This document shows, piece by piece, positions 16,560 through 26,484 of a stretch of 64,000 nt of DNA. The position numbers were made by a program, and so were the translations under genes. The DNA lies in contig JAGAQH010000024.1 in NCBI GenBank assembly GCA_017622815.1, positions 1 through 64,000 of the forward strand, given 5' to 3'. The number at the start of each line of letters is the position of its first letter. Positions within the stretch are counted from its first letter, which is position 1. Origin of the DNA: Bacteroidaceae bacterium (GTDB taxonomy: Bacteria > Bacteroidota > Bacteroidia > Bacteroidales > Bacteroidaceae). Under the pieces are notes generated by a model that did no database searches, was not told where the DNA came from, and was given only the letters and a program-made list of their open reading frames with translations.

Positions 16560-17099
16560 TTACTTTGCTGGTGTGGCGGCGGTGGCGGTGGCTGTTGCAG
16601 TGACACCGAGTTCCTTCTTCAACTGGGCAGTGATGTCAGTGCTCAGAGCAGTGTTTACGAATGAGATGGCACCGGTGCTGGTGTCTACCACATACACATA
16701 GCCTCCGGTCTCGCCAATCTTCTTGACGGCAGCCATTACCTTTTCGCTTATCATGGCCATCTTCTCCTGGGTAGCCTTCTGCATGGCAACCTGGCTGTCC
16801 TGAAGGCTCTGCTGGTAGCGCTGGCCGAGGTCGTTCAGTTCCTGCTCGCGACGTGCGCGTACATTCTCCAACAGGTTTGGTGCCTCCTTCTGGTAGTCCT
16901 CGTACTTCTTCTGCATCTCGTCCTGCATCAGTTTGAGGTCGTCAGAGAACTGCTTCTCCATGGTCTGCAGTTCAGTCTGTGCAGTGGCATACTCCTTCAT
17001 GTTGGGAAGGATCTCTGCCAGGTTGAAGTGGGCAAACTTTGACTGTGCCATGATGGTCAGGGGTGCTGCCATCAGAATGGCCATAAGAATCTTTTTCAT
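16560..17099 (-). CDS. OmpH/Skp family periplasmic chaperone, second copy
   Basis: A 179-residue Skp-like protein with a signal peptide (MKKILMAILMAAPLTIMAQ) and the typical KFAHFNLAEILPNMKEYATAQTEL start, a charged coiled-coil middle (residues 45-125) and the closing strand VYVVDTSTGAISFVNTALSTDITAQLKKELGV. The C-terminal Ala/Thr-rich tail (TATATAATPAK) is unusual. It lies 51 bases downstream of the first copy. Confidence 0.9.
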   Translation of the reverse strand: MKKILMAILMAAPLTIMAQSKFAHFNLAEILPNMKEYATAQTELQTMEKQFSDDLKLMQDEMQKKYEDYQKEAPNLLENVRARREQELNDLGQRYQQSLQDSQVAMQKATQEKMAMISEKVMAAVKKIGETGGYVYVVDTSTGAISFVNTALSTDITAQLKKELGVTATATATAATPAK

Positions 17100-17150
17100 A
17101 GTCTTTACTTGTTGTTATATGGTTTTATGTTTATGCCGTTAGTGTCTTGC

Positions 17151-17663
17151 TTAGTTGTAACCCAGTTTTGTCAACACGTCGTTGGAGATGTCGGCCTTGG
17201 GGGAAGCGAAAATGATGCCTGCGTCGGAAGCACGGTCCAGGATGAGGCTGTAGCCTTTCAGTTCGGCGATGTCCTTGATGGCATTGTATATTTCGTCCTG
17301 AATGGGAGCCATCAGGCTCTCGCGCTTCTTGAAGAGTTCTCCTTCCGGACCGAAGTACTTCTTCTTCAGTTCGCTTGCTTCCTTCTCCTTGGCAATGATT
17401 GCCTCTTCGCTCTTAGCCTTCTGTTCGTCGGAGAGGAAGACGGCCTCTGCCTGATACTTCTTGTACATGGTCTGTGCCTCCTCCTGGAGCACCTCCACCT
17501 CTGCCTGCCATTTCCTTGATACCTGGTTCAGTTGTTCGCCTGCGCGTTCGTATGCGGGAATATGGTTAAGGATATATTCCATGTCAACAAGGGCAAACTT
17601 CTGTGCGCTTGCCGGCAGTGCAAGCGCTGCCATGGCGATGATTGCAAATAATACTCTTTTCAT
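17151..17663 (-). CDS. OmpH/Skp family periplasmic chaperone, first copy
   Basis: A 170-residue Skp-like protein with a signal peptide (MKRVLFAIIAMAALALPASAQ), the start KFALVDMEYILNHIPAYERAGEQLNQ, a long coiled coil and the closing ADISNDVLTKLGYN. The frame continues 41 codons upstream, but the ATG at 17663 begins a proper signal peptide. It directly follows bamA (82 bases), the standard Bacteroidales order, and delivers clients to BamA by family knowledge. Confidence 0.9.
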   Translation of the reverse strand: MKRVLFAIIAMAALALPASAQKFALVDMEYILNHIPAYERAGEQLNQVSRKWQAEVEVLQEEAQTMYKKYQAEAVFLSDEQKAKSEEAIIAKEKEASELKKKYFGPEGELFKKRESLMAPIQDEIYNAIKDIAELKGYSLILDRASDAGIIFASPKADISNDVLTKLGYN

Positions 17664-17745
17664 TGTGTTTTCCTTTAAGATGTTTGTTGGAGGCAGAAGC
17701 CTCGTAATACTTTGTATTGTCTCTATGTGTGCAGAGCGTTTGTCA

Positions 17746-20406
17746 TTAGAATTCCTGACCCAGGACGAAGTGGAAGTGGCTTCCACCGTATGTGCTCACG
17801 CCCTGTACCTTGTCGAAACCGTATGCCCAGTCGATACCCAGCAGGCCGACCATGGGCAGGAAGATGCGTGCACCCACACCTACGGACTTCTTCATGTCGA
17901 AGGGGTTGAACTCGCCAATGCTGCTCCAGCAGTTACCACCCTCGGCAAAGATGAGGCCGAAGACGTTGGTGCTGGCTCCCAGCATGAAGGGGTAGCGGAG
18001 TTCCACAGAGAAGCGTGTGTAAGCATAACCCATGTTGCCCGGAGGTGTGATAGAACCGTTGTCGTAACCTCTCAAGCCGATAGTCTCGGTGGAGTAGAGG
18101 GATGAGTAGCCGGAGGTTCCGTCACCACCCATGTAGTAGTTCTCGAAGGGCGAGGGTTTGTGCTTGTTGTATGAACCAAGCAGACCTATCTCGGCACGGG
18201 TCATCAGCACGAAGCACTTGTTGTGGCCGGACAGGGCGGTGAAGGTGCGTGCCTTGAACTTCCACTTGTGGTACTCAATCCAGGAATATTTGTCCTGCAG
18301 TTCCCTCATGTACGTGCTGCTGGAGGGATTGTTGGCCAGATTGGCATAGTCCTTGCCGTCCCATAGAGAGTAGGGGGGTGTGAAGGCTACTGAAAGTTGG
18401 ATTTCCGAACCGCGGCGCGGGAATATCTGGTTGTCGGTACTGTTGCGTGACAGGGTGAAGCGCAGGGCCAGATTGTTACAGTTGCCGTTTGTCATCAGCG
18501 AGAAGTAGTTCCAGTCCTTCATCATGTAGCGTGTGTAGGACAGTTCAGCGCTGAGCGTGAAATAGTCGTCGGGCCAACGCAGACGCTTACCCCAGCCAAC
18601 GGATACACCGAAGATCTGCTGATACTTGTCGGGGTCGTAGAAGTTCTCGTAGTTGCCACCATAACCGTAGCCGTAACCATAGCCATAGCCGTATCCGCCT
18701 CCATAGAGGTTGTTGTAGTAGTTGTCGTAGTAGGCAGAGTTGTAGTAGCGGTCGCTCACGTCAGTCTGCTTGCTGTAGAATGCGCTGAACGAGAATGTGT
18801 TGGGGCGCTTGCCTCCGAACCATGGGTTGACGTACTGTATGCTGTACTGCTGATAGTATGAACCGTTGGTCTGTCCGCTGATACTGAAGGTCTCGCCATT
18901 ACCCTGCGGCATTACACCTCGGCGCATGCCTCCTTTCTTGAACAGGTTGGCAAGGCAGAAGTTGGCGAACTTCAAACCTATTTTGCCTATGACACCCGTC
19001 TGTCCATAACCGAGCGAGAACTCTATCTGGTCGTTGCTCTTGGGTTCCAGTCCCCAGGCAAGGTCCACCGTACCGTTATTGGGGTCGGGTTGGATATCAT
19101 ACTGGATGTTCTCGGCATTGAAGTGTCCCATGCTTGCAATTTCGCGATAGGAACGTTCAAGTGCATCCTTGGAGAAGAGGTCGCCTGGCTTGTTGCGCAG
19201 TTCGCGTCGTACAACGTTCTCGTACACGCGGTCGTTACCGGTAATCTTTACGCGGCTGATACGTGCTTGGGGACCTTCTGAGATGCGCATCTCCAGGTCA
19301 ATACTGTCGCCTACGATGTTCACCTCAACGGGGTCAAGTCTGTAGAACACATAACCGTTGTTGTAGTACAGGTTGCCAACGGCGTCCTCGTCGTTAGAGA
19401 GACGGTCTCCCAGCAGTTTCTGGTTGTACACGTCGCCCTTCTTCATGTTGAGCACGGCAGACAGGTAATCGGTGTTGTACACGGTATTGCCCACCCACTC
19501 TATATTGCGGAGGTAATACTTGTTGCCTTCTTCCACATGGATATTGATGTCCACGTGCTTTTCATCCACGTTCTTCACGGTGTCTGCCACGATGACGGCA
19601 TCGCGATAGCCCAGTTCTGCGTAGTAGTTCTGCAGGTTCTCCTTGGCTTCCTTGTACTTGGACTCAACGAACTTGTGGCTACGGAACCAGTTGTGGAAAC
19701 CTTTCTTCTCGCGTATTGTCTTCAGTACACCCTTTGAGTAAATCTTGCCCTTCAGTTTCCTTTCTGGGATGACGGTGTTGCCGTAGACGTTGATGTTGCG
19801 GATAAGTATCTTGCCGTTCTTGCGTATGTTCACGTCAACGATTACCTTGTCCGGTGCGGCAGGGTCATCGTGTTGCAGAACCTCTATCTCGGCATTCTTG
19901 AAACCTTTGTCTTCAAAGTATCGCTGGCCCAGGATCTTTGCGCGGTCAATCATGTTGGGGGTGAGCTGGTTGTCCACCATAAGTCCCAGTTTGTCCTTCA
20001 GGTCATCTCTCTCGCCCTTCTTCACGCCATTGTAGTTAATCTTGGAGATGCGTGGGCGTGGAGCCAGGTTGATGTGCAGATATGCGGAGTCGTTAATGAT
20101 GGAGTCCACACTGATCGATACGTTAGAGAACAAACCGTTCTTCCAGTAGCGCTTGATGGCCTGTGTTATCTCTTCGCCGGGAACGGTTATAGTCTCTCCC
20201 ACACTGATGCCGGAAAGGCGTATCAGCATGGCCGGGTCGTAATTGGGTATACCGTCTACGGCAATGTTCTTGACCACAACTTGGCGTGGTGTGCGGCTAT
20301 AGTCAACGGTAACCGCAGTGTCGCGCCTCATGTATTGTGCATGTGCCGGTATTGCTGCAAGGCATACCGCCAGCATATATATAATAATGTATATCTTATT
20401 CTTCAT
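17746..20406 (-). CDS. bamA: Outer-membrane protein assembly factor BamA
   Basis: BamA inserts beta-barrel proteins into the outer membrane. The 886-residue product has a signal peptide ending AAIPAHAQ, several POTRA domains (about 40-430, e.g. [32 protein letters not shown]) and an Omp85 barrel ending in Phe ([10 protein letters not shown]). The conserved VRGYRD-like lid motif is [10 protein letters not shown] barrel segment holds an odd run of alternating Gly and Tyr (about 563-583, nucleotides 18653-18716). The ATG at 20406 lies inside the end of uppS, an 11-base overlap. Confidence 0.95.
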   Translation of the reverse strand: MKNKIYIIIYMLAVCLAAIPAHAQYMRRDTAVTVDYSRTPRQVVVKNIAVDGIPNYDPAMLIRLSGISVGETITVPGEEITQAIKRYWKNGLFSNVSISVDSIINDSAYLHINLAPRPRISKINYNGVKKGERDDLKDKLGLMVDNQLTPNMIDRAKILGQRYFEDKGFKNAEIEVLQHDDPAAPDKVIVDVNIRKNGKILIRNINVYGNTVIPERKLKGKIYSKGVLKTIREKKGFHNWFRSHKFVESKYKEAKENLQNYYAELGYRDAVIVADTVKNVDEKHVDINIHVEEGNKYYLRNIEWVGNTVYNTDYLSAVLNMKKGDVYNQKLLGDRLSNDEDAVGNLYYNNGYVFYRLDPVEVNIVGDSIDLEMRISEGPQARISRVKITGNDRVYENVVRRELRNKPGDLFSKDALERSYREIASMGHFNAENIQYDIQPDPNNGTVDLAWGLEPKSNDQIEFSLGYGQTGVIGKIGLKFANFCLANLFKKGGMRRGVMPQGNGETFSISGQTNGSYYQQYSIQYVNPWFGGKRPNTFSFSAFYSKQTDVSDRYYNSAYYDNYYNNLYGGGYGYGYGYGYGYGGNYENFYDPDKYQQIFGVSVGWGKRLRWPDDYFTLSAELSYTRYMMKDWNYFSLMTNGNCNNLALRFTLSRNSTDNQIFPRRGSEIQLSVAFTPPYSLWDGKDYANLANNPSSSTYMRELQDKYSWIEYHKWKFKARTFTALSGHNKCFVLMTRAEIGLLGSYNKHKPSPFENYYMGGDGTSGYSSLYSTETIGLRGYDNGSITPPGNMGYAYTRFSVELRYPFMLGASTNVFGLIFAEGGNCWSSIGEFNPFDMKKSVGVGARIFLPMVGLLGIDWAYGFDKVQGVSTYGGSHFHFVLGQEF

Positions 20407-21130
20407 CTGTAACCTGTTCTCCTGTTTTGCCAAAGCGGCGTTGGCGCTGCTGATAGTCGGCAATAGCATCTCTTAACGACTCTTCGTTGAAGTCGGGCCA
20501 GTACTGGTTTGTAAAGTAAAACTCGGAATATGCACACTGCCACAGCAGGTAGTTGCTTATGCGCAATTCTCCTCCTGTGCGTATCAGCAGGTCGGGGTCC
20601 GGCATGAAGTCTGTTGTAAGGTGTGTGCCTATCGTTTCTTCAGTGATGTCTTCGGCATTCAGTTTGCCGTCCTTGACTTCGTTTGCTATGAGTCTGGCTG
20701 CCCGTGCAATTTCCCAACGGCTGCTGTAACTAAGTGCTATCACCATGGTCATACCTGTGTTAGCACTTGTGCGCTCTATACATCCTTTCAGACGTTCCTG
20801 TACGCTTTTTGGCAGACGTTCTAACTCGCCAATCATGCGGAAGCGGACGTTGCTCTTCATGAAAATCTCCTCTTCCAGATTGACAAGAATGAGATTCATG
20901 AGGGCTTCAATCTCTTCAAAGGGCCTGTTCCAGTTCTCGGTGCTGAAGGTATATAGTGTCAGGTATTTGATGCCAAGCCTGGTTGCTTCTTCGGTGATTT
21001 TCTTCACCGTGGCTACACCCTCCACGTGGCCTGCCGTTCGTGGCAGTCCCTTGGCCTTGGCCCAACGTCCGTTTCCATCCATGATGATGGCAACGTGTGC
21101 CGGTATACGGCTATTGTCTAATTGTTGCAT
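20396..21130 (-). CDS. uppS: Undecaprenyl diphosphate synthase
   Basis: A cis-prenyltransferase that makes the C55 lipid carrier for peptidoglycan and polysaccharides. The 244-residue product has the catalytic [21 protein letters not shown] (residues 15-35), the [13 protein letters not shown] motif and the C-terminal [27 protein letters not shown] signature. It overlaps the DUF6089 gene upstream by 13 bases and bamA downstream by 11 bases, so translation is probably coupled along this part of the operon. Confidence 0.96.
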   Translation of the reverse strand: MQQLDNSRIPAHVAIIMDGNGRWAKAKGLPRTAGHVEGVATVKKITEEATRLGIKYLTLYTFSTENWNRPFEEIEALMNLILVNLEEEIFMKSNVRFRMIGELERLPKSVQERLKGCIERTSANTGMTMVIALSYSSRWEIARAARLIANEVKDGKLNAEDITEETIGTHLTTDFMPDPDLLIRTGGELRISNYLLWQCAYSEFYFTNQYWPDFNEESLRDAIADYQQRQRRFGKTGEQVTDEE

Positions 21131-21804
21131 AGTCTTAGTTTTGGACTAATGTCGTATGTTAATGTGAACATGAAGAAGGAGTATGTGTCCTTGTTCTTCA
21201 GTCCTGAACTTTCGATGTAGTGAGGATCGCTCAGCCTGACGCCATCCAGTTTGTCTATGGTGGTGAAGCGGTGTGTCCACTCGAAGATGAGGTTGAGGCG
21301 TGGCTTCACCTTGTATTTCACTCCCGCACCTACGGGGAAGTTGGCACCGAAACTTGTTCCGTCTCCAGTTATTCCCACGGTAGTGCCGATGCCCACTATG
21401 GCATAGGGTGTTATGCGCGAGAGTTTCTTGTATCCCGGGCCCATGCCGTAGCCCCAGAAGTTGAGTTCGAACTGTGCTCCTATGTCCACCACGTTGCCGC
21501 TGAATGTCAGGTCGGTGCTTTGTTGGGTGGAGCCGGACTCTTCCGGCAGGTAGTAGCCTTTGGATGTGCCTCCGTATCGTCCGTAGGCAAGGTTCGTCTT
21601 CAGTGACATTCTCGGGTTGAAGTTGCGTCTCAGCGTGAATGCCGCCATTGCGCTGCTTCCCGAGAACGGTGTTCTGTTCACATCTCCCAGATAGTAGCAG
21701 AGTCCTGTACCGCCACCGATGTCCCAGCGGTATTCCAGTACTTCCTGTGCCTTGGTTCCGGTTATGCCACAGGCGAGCATCAGTATTGTGAGCAGTTTCT
21801 TCAA
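21118..21804 (-). CDS. DUF6089 outer-membrane beta-barrel protein
   Basis: A 228-residue protein with a signal peptide ([20 protein letters not shown]) and a small beta-barrel pattern of alternating strands ([73 protein letters not shown]). This family is regularly found next to uppS and bamA in Bacteroidales. Its job is unknown; position suggests outer-membrane assembly or structure. Confidence 0.85.
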   Translation of the reverse strand: MKKLLTILMLACGITGTKAQEVLEYRWDIGGGTGLCYYLGDVNRTPFSGSSAMAAFTLRRNFNPRMSLKTNLAYGRYGGTSKGYYLPEESGSTQQSTDLTFSGNVVDIGAQFELNFWGYGMGPGYKKLSRITPYAIVGIGTTVGITGDGTSFGANFPVGAGVKYKVKPRLNLIFEWTHRFTTIDKLDGVRLSDPHYIESSGLKNKDTYSFFMFTLTYDISPKLRLCNN

Positions 21805-21815
21805 GTCCGTTCCCT

Positions 21816-23231
21816 TTAGTAAATGTCGGGGCGTTCAAAGCCAAGACGGTTGAGGCGTCCGCGGAACACCTTTCCTCCGGCAAAGAGCCAGATGAAGTTG
21901 CTGTCGTCTACCGTGGCGGTTATATACCCGTCGGCACCATGCAGTTCCGATGGAGGTATGATGTTGCTCAGGCGCCACCATGTAAGGCCGTTGTCTTCGC
22001 TTACGTAGAATCTCTCCAATGCTTCTATCGTGCCGTCCTTGCTGTCTCCGCCGGCCACCATGAGTTTGTTGTCGTAGAACATCAGGCTCATCTGCGTGAA
22101 CATGGGCAGGGGCTGGGTGTTGTCCCATCCCTTGTTGTAGTGCATCCAGCTTTCGGTATCCTCCTGCTCGAAGTCTGTCCAGCACTTTGACCAAACGAGG
22201 GCGCAGGTGTCCGATTCCAGGGTACGGTTACCCACAATCACCATTCTTGTCAGATTTTCGTTCTGGCTATAGGTTATGGCCGCTATCTCGGCATCGGGCA
22301 AGAGTGCTGCATCCTCGTCCAGAGGGTCTGTGTTCCATCCTGTTGCACCGATGTATGTGCTGTTGATGGTCCCGTCGTATTGGGCATAGAGTTTGTCGTG
22401 CGAAACGCCCACCAGGCGCAGGCCTTCATGCTGGTATAGTTTTGTCCATGCCAGACCGTCGGCGCTGGAGTAAAGTTCGCCGTCTGTGGAACTGATGAAA
22501 AGGTTCTCCGGGCCTTTGGTCAGTGAGGTCGGGTCGGCGGTCACGGGCAGGTCGGTCACCTGACGTGTCCACTCGCCGAGGTTGCTCAGCGGATGTGCCA
22601 TCATCAGTACGGCATTGCCATCGTTCACCAGCACGTTAATTTTGTTGTTCCAAGCCAAAGCCTTCATGGGGTGTACGCCGCTTATGGCTTCGTCACCCTC
22701 CACGGCACCCCATCTGAGCGTGTCGCCCTCCATGGTGTGCACGTTTATCTTCAACGTGTATCTGCGCTCGGTTTTGTCCGTTGCCACCAGCCTGATGTGC
22801 AGAGGCTTGCGTATGTCTATGCTGTCCGATGACTGGTATGGTATCCATGGGTCATCGTCCCAGGCGTCGGAGGTGCGGTAGTAAGCCAGGCCTGCGGTGT
22901 ACGACATGTTCATTACCACACGGGACAGGTCTGTGTTGTAGGGGAGCGAGTCCCTGTTTTCAATGAGCATTGTCTTGTGGTCGATGGTGAACACCCAGTT
23001 CGATGCCGTGTATGTGGTGTAGAACGTGCTGTCCGTGACACCGTCCGATGCCTTTGCCGTGGTGAGGCGGCGGAAGGAGTTGAATGAAACGTTGGAGATG
23101 TAGCATGTGTTGCTCTCCATTGAAACGTCATCAGAGTCGGACAAGCAGGATGTCAGCAGTACCATCATGAGGACCGCCGGCAGGGTGGTTTGAAGCAGAG
23201 TCTTGAAAGCCTTTTTCGTCTTCGTGTACAT
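21816..23231 (-). CDS. DUF6242 lipoprotein, first gene of the bam operon
   Basis: A 471-residue lipoprotein (lipobox VLLTSC). After an N-terminal beta domain (about 30-150) the protein has repeated blade-like motifs with Asp-box character (SADGLAWTKLYQ, VSEDNGLTWWRLS, HGADGYITATVDDSNFIWLFAGG), suggesting a beta-propeller. This matches the DUF6242 family of Bacteroidales. I use the ATG at 23231 rather than 23243. Lipidated, surface- or periplasm-facing; function unknown. It precedes DUF6089 by 11 bases. Confidence 0.8.
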   Translation of the reverse strand: MYTKTKKAFKTLLQTTLPAVLMMVLLTSCLSDSDDVSMESNTCYISNVSFNSFRRLTTAKASDGVTDSTFYTTYTASNWVFTIDHKTMLIENRDSLPYNTDLSRVVMNMSYTAGLAYYRTSDAWDDDPWIPYQSSDSIDIRKPLHIRLVATDKTERRYTLKINVHTMEGDTLRWGAVEGDEAISGVHPMKALAWNNKINVLVNDGNAVLMMAHPLSNLGEWTRQVTDLPVTADPTSLTKGPENLFISSTDGELYSSADGLAWTKLYQHEGLRLVGVSHDKLYAQYDGTINSTYIGATGWNTDPLDEDAALLPDAEIAAITYSQNENLTRMVIVGNRTLESDTCALVWSKCWTDFEQEDTESWMHYNKGWDNTQPLPMFTQMSLMFYDNKLMVAGGDSKDGTIEALERFYVSEDNGLTWWRLSNIIPPSELHGADGYITATVDDSNFIWLFAGGKVFRGRLNRLGFERPDIY

Positions 23232-23251
23232 TATAATATGCAATTTGGGTG

Positions 23252-23259
23252 CAAAAGTA
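23252..23259 (-). promoter_or_regulatory. -7 box for the DUF6242-to-murI operon
   Basis: On the minus strand TACTTTTG fits TAnnTTTG, 20 bases before the ATG. No -33 element is visible at the expected distance. Confidence 0.5.
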
Positions 23260-23294
23260 CGGCAATTATTCCAAATCTCTGCTATTTACGGGCA

Positions 23295-24365
23295 TCAAAT
23301 GTGCCTTGAATTAAGTAAAATTAGCAATTTGTTGCCGTCAGCCTCGTATTCTTCACATACTTCTGCATTGCGGAGCACCGGTGCAACAACTTTTTGCTCT
23401 TGGGTAAGGTGTCGCGTTTCGCCCGTATTTCTGCGGCAAATCTCCACCCGTGCGTCGTCCCACATGTTGCTGTCTATGAAGCTTTGCAGGAGTTTGCTTC
23501 CACCCTCAACAAGCAGGTGCTGTACACCGCGCTTGTGCAGGTCGAAGAGTATCTCCGAGAGGATTTCGTTGTGGTAAACCACTGTCTCCAATCCGTCGCT
23601 CAGCACTTTGGCAGAACCGTCCAGACGCCCTTTGCGGTCGATGGTGACACGAAGAGGCGACGCTCCTTTCCAGAGGCGGGTGGTAAGCGAGGGGTTGTCC
23701 TGAATGGCCGTGTTGGTGCCCACCATAATTGCCTGGCATCGGGAACGCAAGCGGTGCACGAGCATTTCCGTAAACGGGGTGGAGATGCGGAGCCTTTGCC
23801 CTGCTTCCGCCTTGACGCCCATGGTGCCGTCTGCCATTTGTGCCCATTTCAACGTAATTCTCGGACGGAGCATGCCATGGCTGGTGTTGAAGCACGTGTT
23901 TATGGCACGGCATTCCTCCTCCAGCACTCCCACACGGACATCAATGCCAGCCTCCCGCATACGTCGGATTCCTTCGCCGTTCACCTTGGCGTTGGGGTCC
24001 TGTGTGCCTACTACCACCCTCTTGAAACCGTGCGCCACTATCATGTCGCAACAGGGCGGTGTCTTGCCCCAATGTGAGCATGGTTCCAGGGTAACGTACA
24101 TAGTGCATTGGGCAAAGTATTGTTTGACCTCACACGATACATTGTCTTGGCCGTCACAAAGTATTGTGTGGCCTCCCGGAATACGGACACTCCTCACGGC
24201 ATTCACTTCGGCATGCGGCCCGCCGTATTTTCTGTGGTAGCCTTCGCCCACTATACGGCCTTCGCGTACTATCACGGCACCCACCATGGGATTGGGGGCA
24301 GTGCCTGCCTCTCCGCATTTCGCCAACTGTATGGCTCTTCGCATGTACTTCTCGTCCTCTGTCAT
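23295..24365 (-). CDS. ribD: Bifunctional riboflavin biosynthesis deaminase/reductase
   Basis: Catalyses two successive steps of riboflavin synthesis, deamination then reduction of the ribosylamino pyrimidine. The 356-residue product has the deaminase zinc motifs HAEVNAV (about 51) and PCSHWGKTPPC (about 96-106), then the reductase domain (RPRITLKWAQMADG to LLVEGGSKLLQSF). No other rib gene is nearby and I see no FMN riboswitch in the 115 bases upstream. It diverges from prmC, as in many Bacteroidales. Confidence 0.94.
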   Translation of the reverse strand: MTEDEKYMRRAIQLAKCGEAGTAPNPMVGAVIVREGRIVGEGYHRKYGGPHAEVNAVRSVRIPGGHTILCDGQDNVSCEVKQYFAQCTMYVTLEPCSHWGKTPPCCDMIVAHGFKRVVVGTQDPNAKVNGEGIRRMREAGIDVRVGVLEEECRAINTCFNTSHGMLRPRITLKWAQMADGTMGVKAEAGQRLRISTPFTEMLVHRLRSRCQAIMVGTNTAIQDNPSLTTRLWKGASPLRVTIDRKGRLDGSAKVLSDGLETVVYHNEILSEILFDLHKRGVQHLLVEGGSKLLQSFIDSNMWDDARVEICRRNTGETRHLTQEQKVVAPVLRNAEVCEEYEADGNKLLILLNSRHI

Positions 24366-24455
24366 ATTTCGGGGCTCTATTTTGTTTCTCTCTCTCGTTT
24401 AGTCGTCTCTGGGGCTTGTGCTGAAGGTACTCACGCTCGGAAATCCTCAAACAAG

Positions 24456-24487
24456 TTTGGTATTTCGCTCACTTAATCGTACCTTTG
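24456..24487 (+). promoter_or_regulatory. prmC promoter, probably giving a leaderless transcript
   Basis: TTTG at 24456-24459 and TACCTTTG at 24480-24487 are 20 bases apart. The ATG begins at 24492, only 4 bases after the -7 box, so transcription must start at or within a base or two of the ATG. Confidence 0.78.
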
Positions 24488-24491
24488 CAAC

Positions 24492-25319
24492 ATGAATTGT
24501 CTTAAAGAACTCAAGCAACATTATGGTACGGCCGAAGGGTATGCCCTCTATCGTCTTGTCATGGAGGAGTGCTTCGGCTTGACGCACACGGACATATTGC
24601 TTGGCAAAGATAACCAAATTTCGGAAGAAAACCAAGCGAGGCTCCTTGAAATCACCGGCCGCCTGCTCAAAAACGAGCCGGTGCAGTATGTTTTGGGTTA
24701 TGCCGACTTCTGCGGACACAGGTTTGCGGTGCGCCCCGGCGTACTGATTCCGCGCCCCGAAACGGAGTTGCTCGTGCAGAAGGCCCTGGAACTTGTCCAC
24801 GGCATGGATGGGGTGACGGAACCTGAAGCGTTGGACATCGGTACGGGTAGCGGGTGCATTGCCGTCAGCATGGCCTTGGCAGGTTGTCGGGTCACGGCAA
24901 TGGACATTTCCGAAGAGGCCCTTGGGATAGCCATGCAGAATGCTGCCACCCTCAATGCCGAGGTAGCCTTTGTTCATGAAAATATTTTACAGCCTTCACG
25001 CACTGCCCAACAATGGCATGTCATTGTTAGCAACCCTCCCTACATCTGTCTGCACGAGGCGGAAGCCATGGAACGCAATGTCCTTGACTATGAGCCGCAC
25101 AATGCCCTTTTCGTGCCCGACACCGACCCTCTCATATTCTACCGTGCCATAGCCTCCTATGCCATGTCGCACCTCTCGTCAGGCGGATGGCTCTGTCTGG
25201 AGATAAACCAGGCTTACCCCGATGAAATGGAGAGATTGCTCTCTTCTTTCGGTTTCAAGGATGTAACCATACAAAAAGACCAATATGGCAAGGACCGCAT
25301 CGCATACGCTCACTTATGA
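24492..25319 (+). CDS. prmC: Release factor glutamine methyltransferase
   Basis: PrmC (HemK) methylates the GGQ glutamine of release factors RF1 and RF2. The 275-residue product has an N-terminal helical domain with LKNEPVQYVLGYADFCGHRFAVRPGVLIPRPETELLV, the SAM site ALDIGTGSGCIAVSMA (about 115) and the catalytic NPPY in VSNPPYICLHEAEAM (about 180). Its end overlaps recX by 35 bases. The mRNA appears to be leaderless. RF3 (prfC) is encoded 10 kb away in this window. Confidence 0.95.
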   Translation: MNCLKELKQHYGTAEGYALYRLVMEECFGLTHTDILLGKDNQISEENQARLLEITGRLLKNEPVQYVLGYADFCGHRFAVRPGVLIPRPETELLVQKALELVHGMDGVTEPEALDIGTGSGCIAVSMALAGCRVTAMDISEEALGIAMQNAATLNAEVAFVHENILQPSRTAQQWHVIVSNPPYICLHEAEAMERNVLDYEPHNALFVPDTDPLIFYRAIASYAMSHLSSGGWLCLEINQAYPDEMERLLSSFGFKDVTIQKDQYGKDRIAYAHL

Positions 25320-25764
25320 GCAGGCTCTGCAACGTGCCACAGCCCTGTGCTCGGGCTCAGAGCATTGTGTTTCGGACATGATGGAGAAACTCTCCCGGTG
25401 GGGTCTCTCCAGGCAGGATTCCGAAAGGGTGGTTGATTACCTCCTTGACGAGAAATATATTGACGAACTACGCTATGCCCGTGCCTACGTCAGCGACAAG
25501 GTGCGCTTCTCGCACTGGGGCAGGGTGAAGATACGCGCAATGCTCCGTATGCTCCGCATCAGTGATGCCGACATAAACGAGGCCCTGGATAATATCGACG
25601 AACAGCAGTATCTGAGTGTCCTTAAGGATGTTATCGCCGCCAAGCGCAGAAGCATCGGCGATGACGGGAGTTATGCCTCACGCACCAAAATAATCCGCTT
25701 TGCCTTGCAACGAGGCTTCGAAATGCACGAAATAGTGAAATTTGTATCGGATTATGAGGATTAA
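25285..25764 (+). CDS. recX: Regulatory protein RecX
   Basis: RecX binds and restrains RecA filaments. The 159-residue product shows the three-helix repeats of the family (TYEQALQRATALCSGSEHCVSDMMEKLSRWGL, VVDYLLDEKYIDELRYARAYVSDKVRFSHWGRVKIRAML, then a third repeat ending YASRTKIIRFALQRGFEMHEIVKFV). The start ATG at 25285 lies inside prmC, which implies cotranscription and coupling; recA is not in this window. Confidence 0.88.
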   Translation: MARTASHTLTYEQALQRATALCSGSEHCVSDMMEKLSRWGLSRQDSERVVDYLLDEKYIDELRYARAYVSDKVRFSHWGRVKIRAMLRMLRISDADINEALDNIDEQQYLSVLKDVIAAKRRSIGDDGSYASRTKIIRFALQRGFEMHEIVKFVSDYED

Positions 25765-25779
25765 CTCCGCAAAAATCCT

Positions 25780-25787
25780 TATCTTTG
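25780..25787 (+). promoter_or_regulatory. -7 box before pyrE
   Basis: TATCTTTG 37 bases before the pyrE ATG; no good -33 box at the usual spacing. Confidence 0.5.
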
Positions 25788-25824
25788 CGAAGAAACAAAG
25801 TAAAACCTTTAAAATATTTACGTG

Positions 25825-26457
25825 ATGAAAACGCTCGAAGCTATTTTCGCAGACAAGCTGCTTAAGGTAAAGGCTATCAAACTCCAACCCACAAACCCCT
25901 TCACATGGGCAAGCGGATGGAAGTCTCCCTTCTATTGCGACAACCGCAAGACCCTTTCTTATCCCGATCTCCGTTCCTTTGTAAAGATACAGACTGCCCG
26001 CCTCATTATGGAGCGTTTCCCCGAGGCAGAGGCCGTTGCCGGTGTGGCTACAGGTGCCATTCCCCAGGGCGCCATGGTGGCAGACACACTGAACATGCCT
26101 TTCGTGTATGTGCGTTCAAAACCCAAGGACCACGGTCTGGAGAACCTCATCGAAGGTGAGTTGAAGCCCGGCACCAAGGTGGTCGTTGTCGAGGACCTCA
26201 TCAGCACCGGCGGCAGTTCGCTGAAGGCAGTTGAGGCTATCCGCAACTACGGATGCGAGGTCGTTGGCATGGTGGCATCCTACACCTACGGTTTCGACGT
26301 GGCAGAGAAGGCATTCAAGGATGCCAACGTGGAACTGGTAACCCTCACCAACTACGAGGCCGTTGTTGCCCAGGCACTTGCCACAGGCTACATCAAGGAG
26401 GAGGACGTGGAACTGCTCAACCAGTGGCGCAAGGCTCCATCCGAGTGGCAGGGCTAA
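25825..26457 (+). CDS. pyrE: Orotate phosphoribosyltransferase
   Basis: Joins orotate to PRPP in pyrimidine synthesis. The 210-residue product has the PRPP-binding motif VVVVEDLISTGGSSLKAVEAIR (about 118-140), the WASGWKSPFYCDNRKTLSYPDLR start typical of the family and the catalytic loop RSKPKDHGLENLIEG. A GTG lies directly in front of the ATG at 25825; I prefer the ATG. Next gene starts 27 bases downstream. Confidence 0.96.
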   Translation: MKTLEAIFADKLLKVKAIKLQPTNPFTWASGWKSPFYCDNRKTLSYPDLRSFVKIQTARLIMERFPEAEAVAGVATGAIPQGAMVADTLNMPFVYVRSKPKDHGLENLIEGELKPGTKVVVVEDLISTGGSSLKAVEAIRNYGCEVVGMVASYTYGFDVAEKAFKDANVELVTLTNYEAVVAQALATGYIKEEDVELLNQWRKAPSEWQG

Positions 26458-26484
26458 TTGTCTAACGCTAATAAACCGTTGTAT

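Noticed and set aside
24366-24480. FMN riboswitch upstream of ribD
   Set aside because: The 115-base gap is too short and shows none of the conserved RFN elements.
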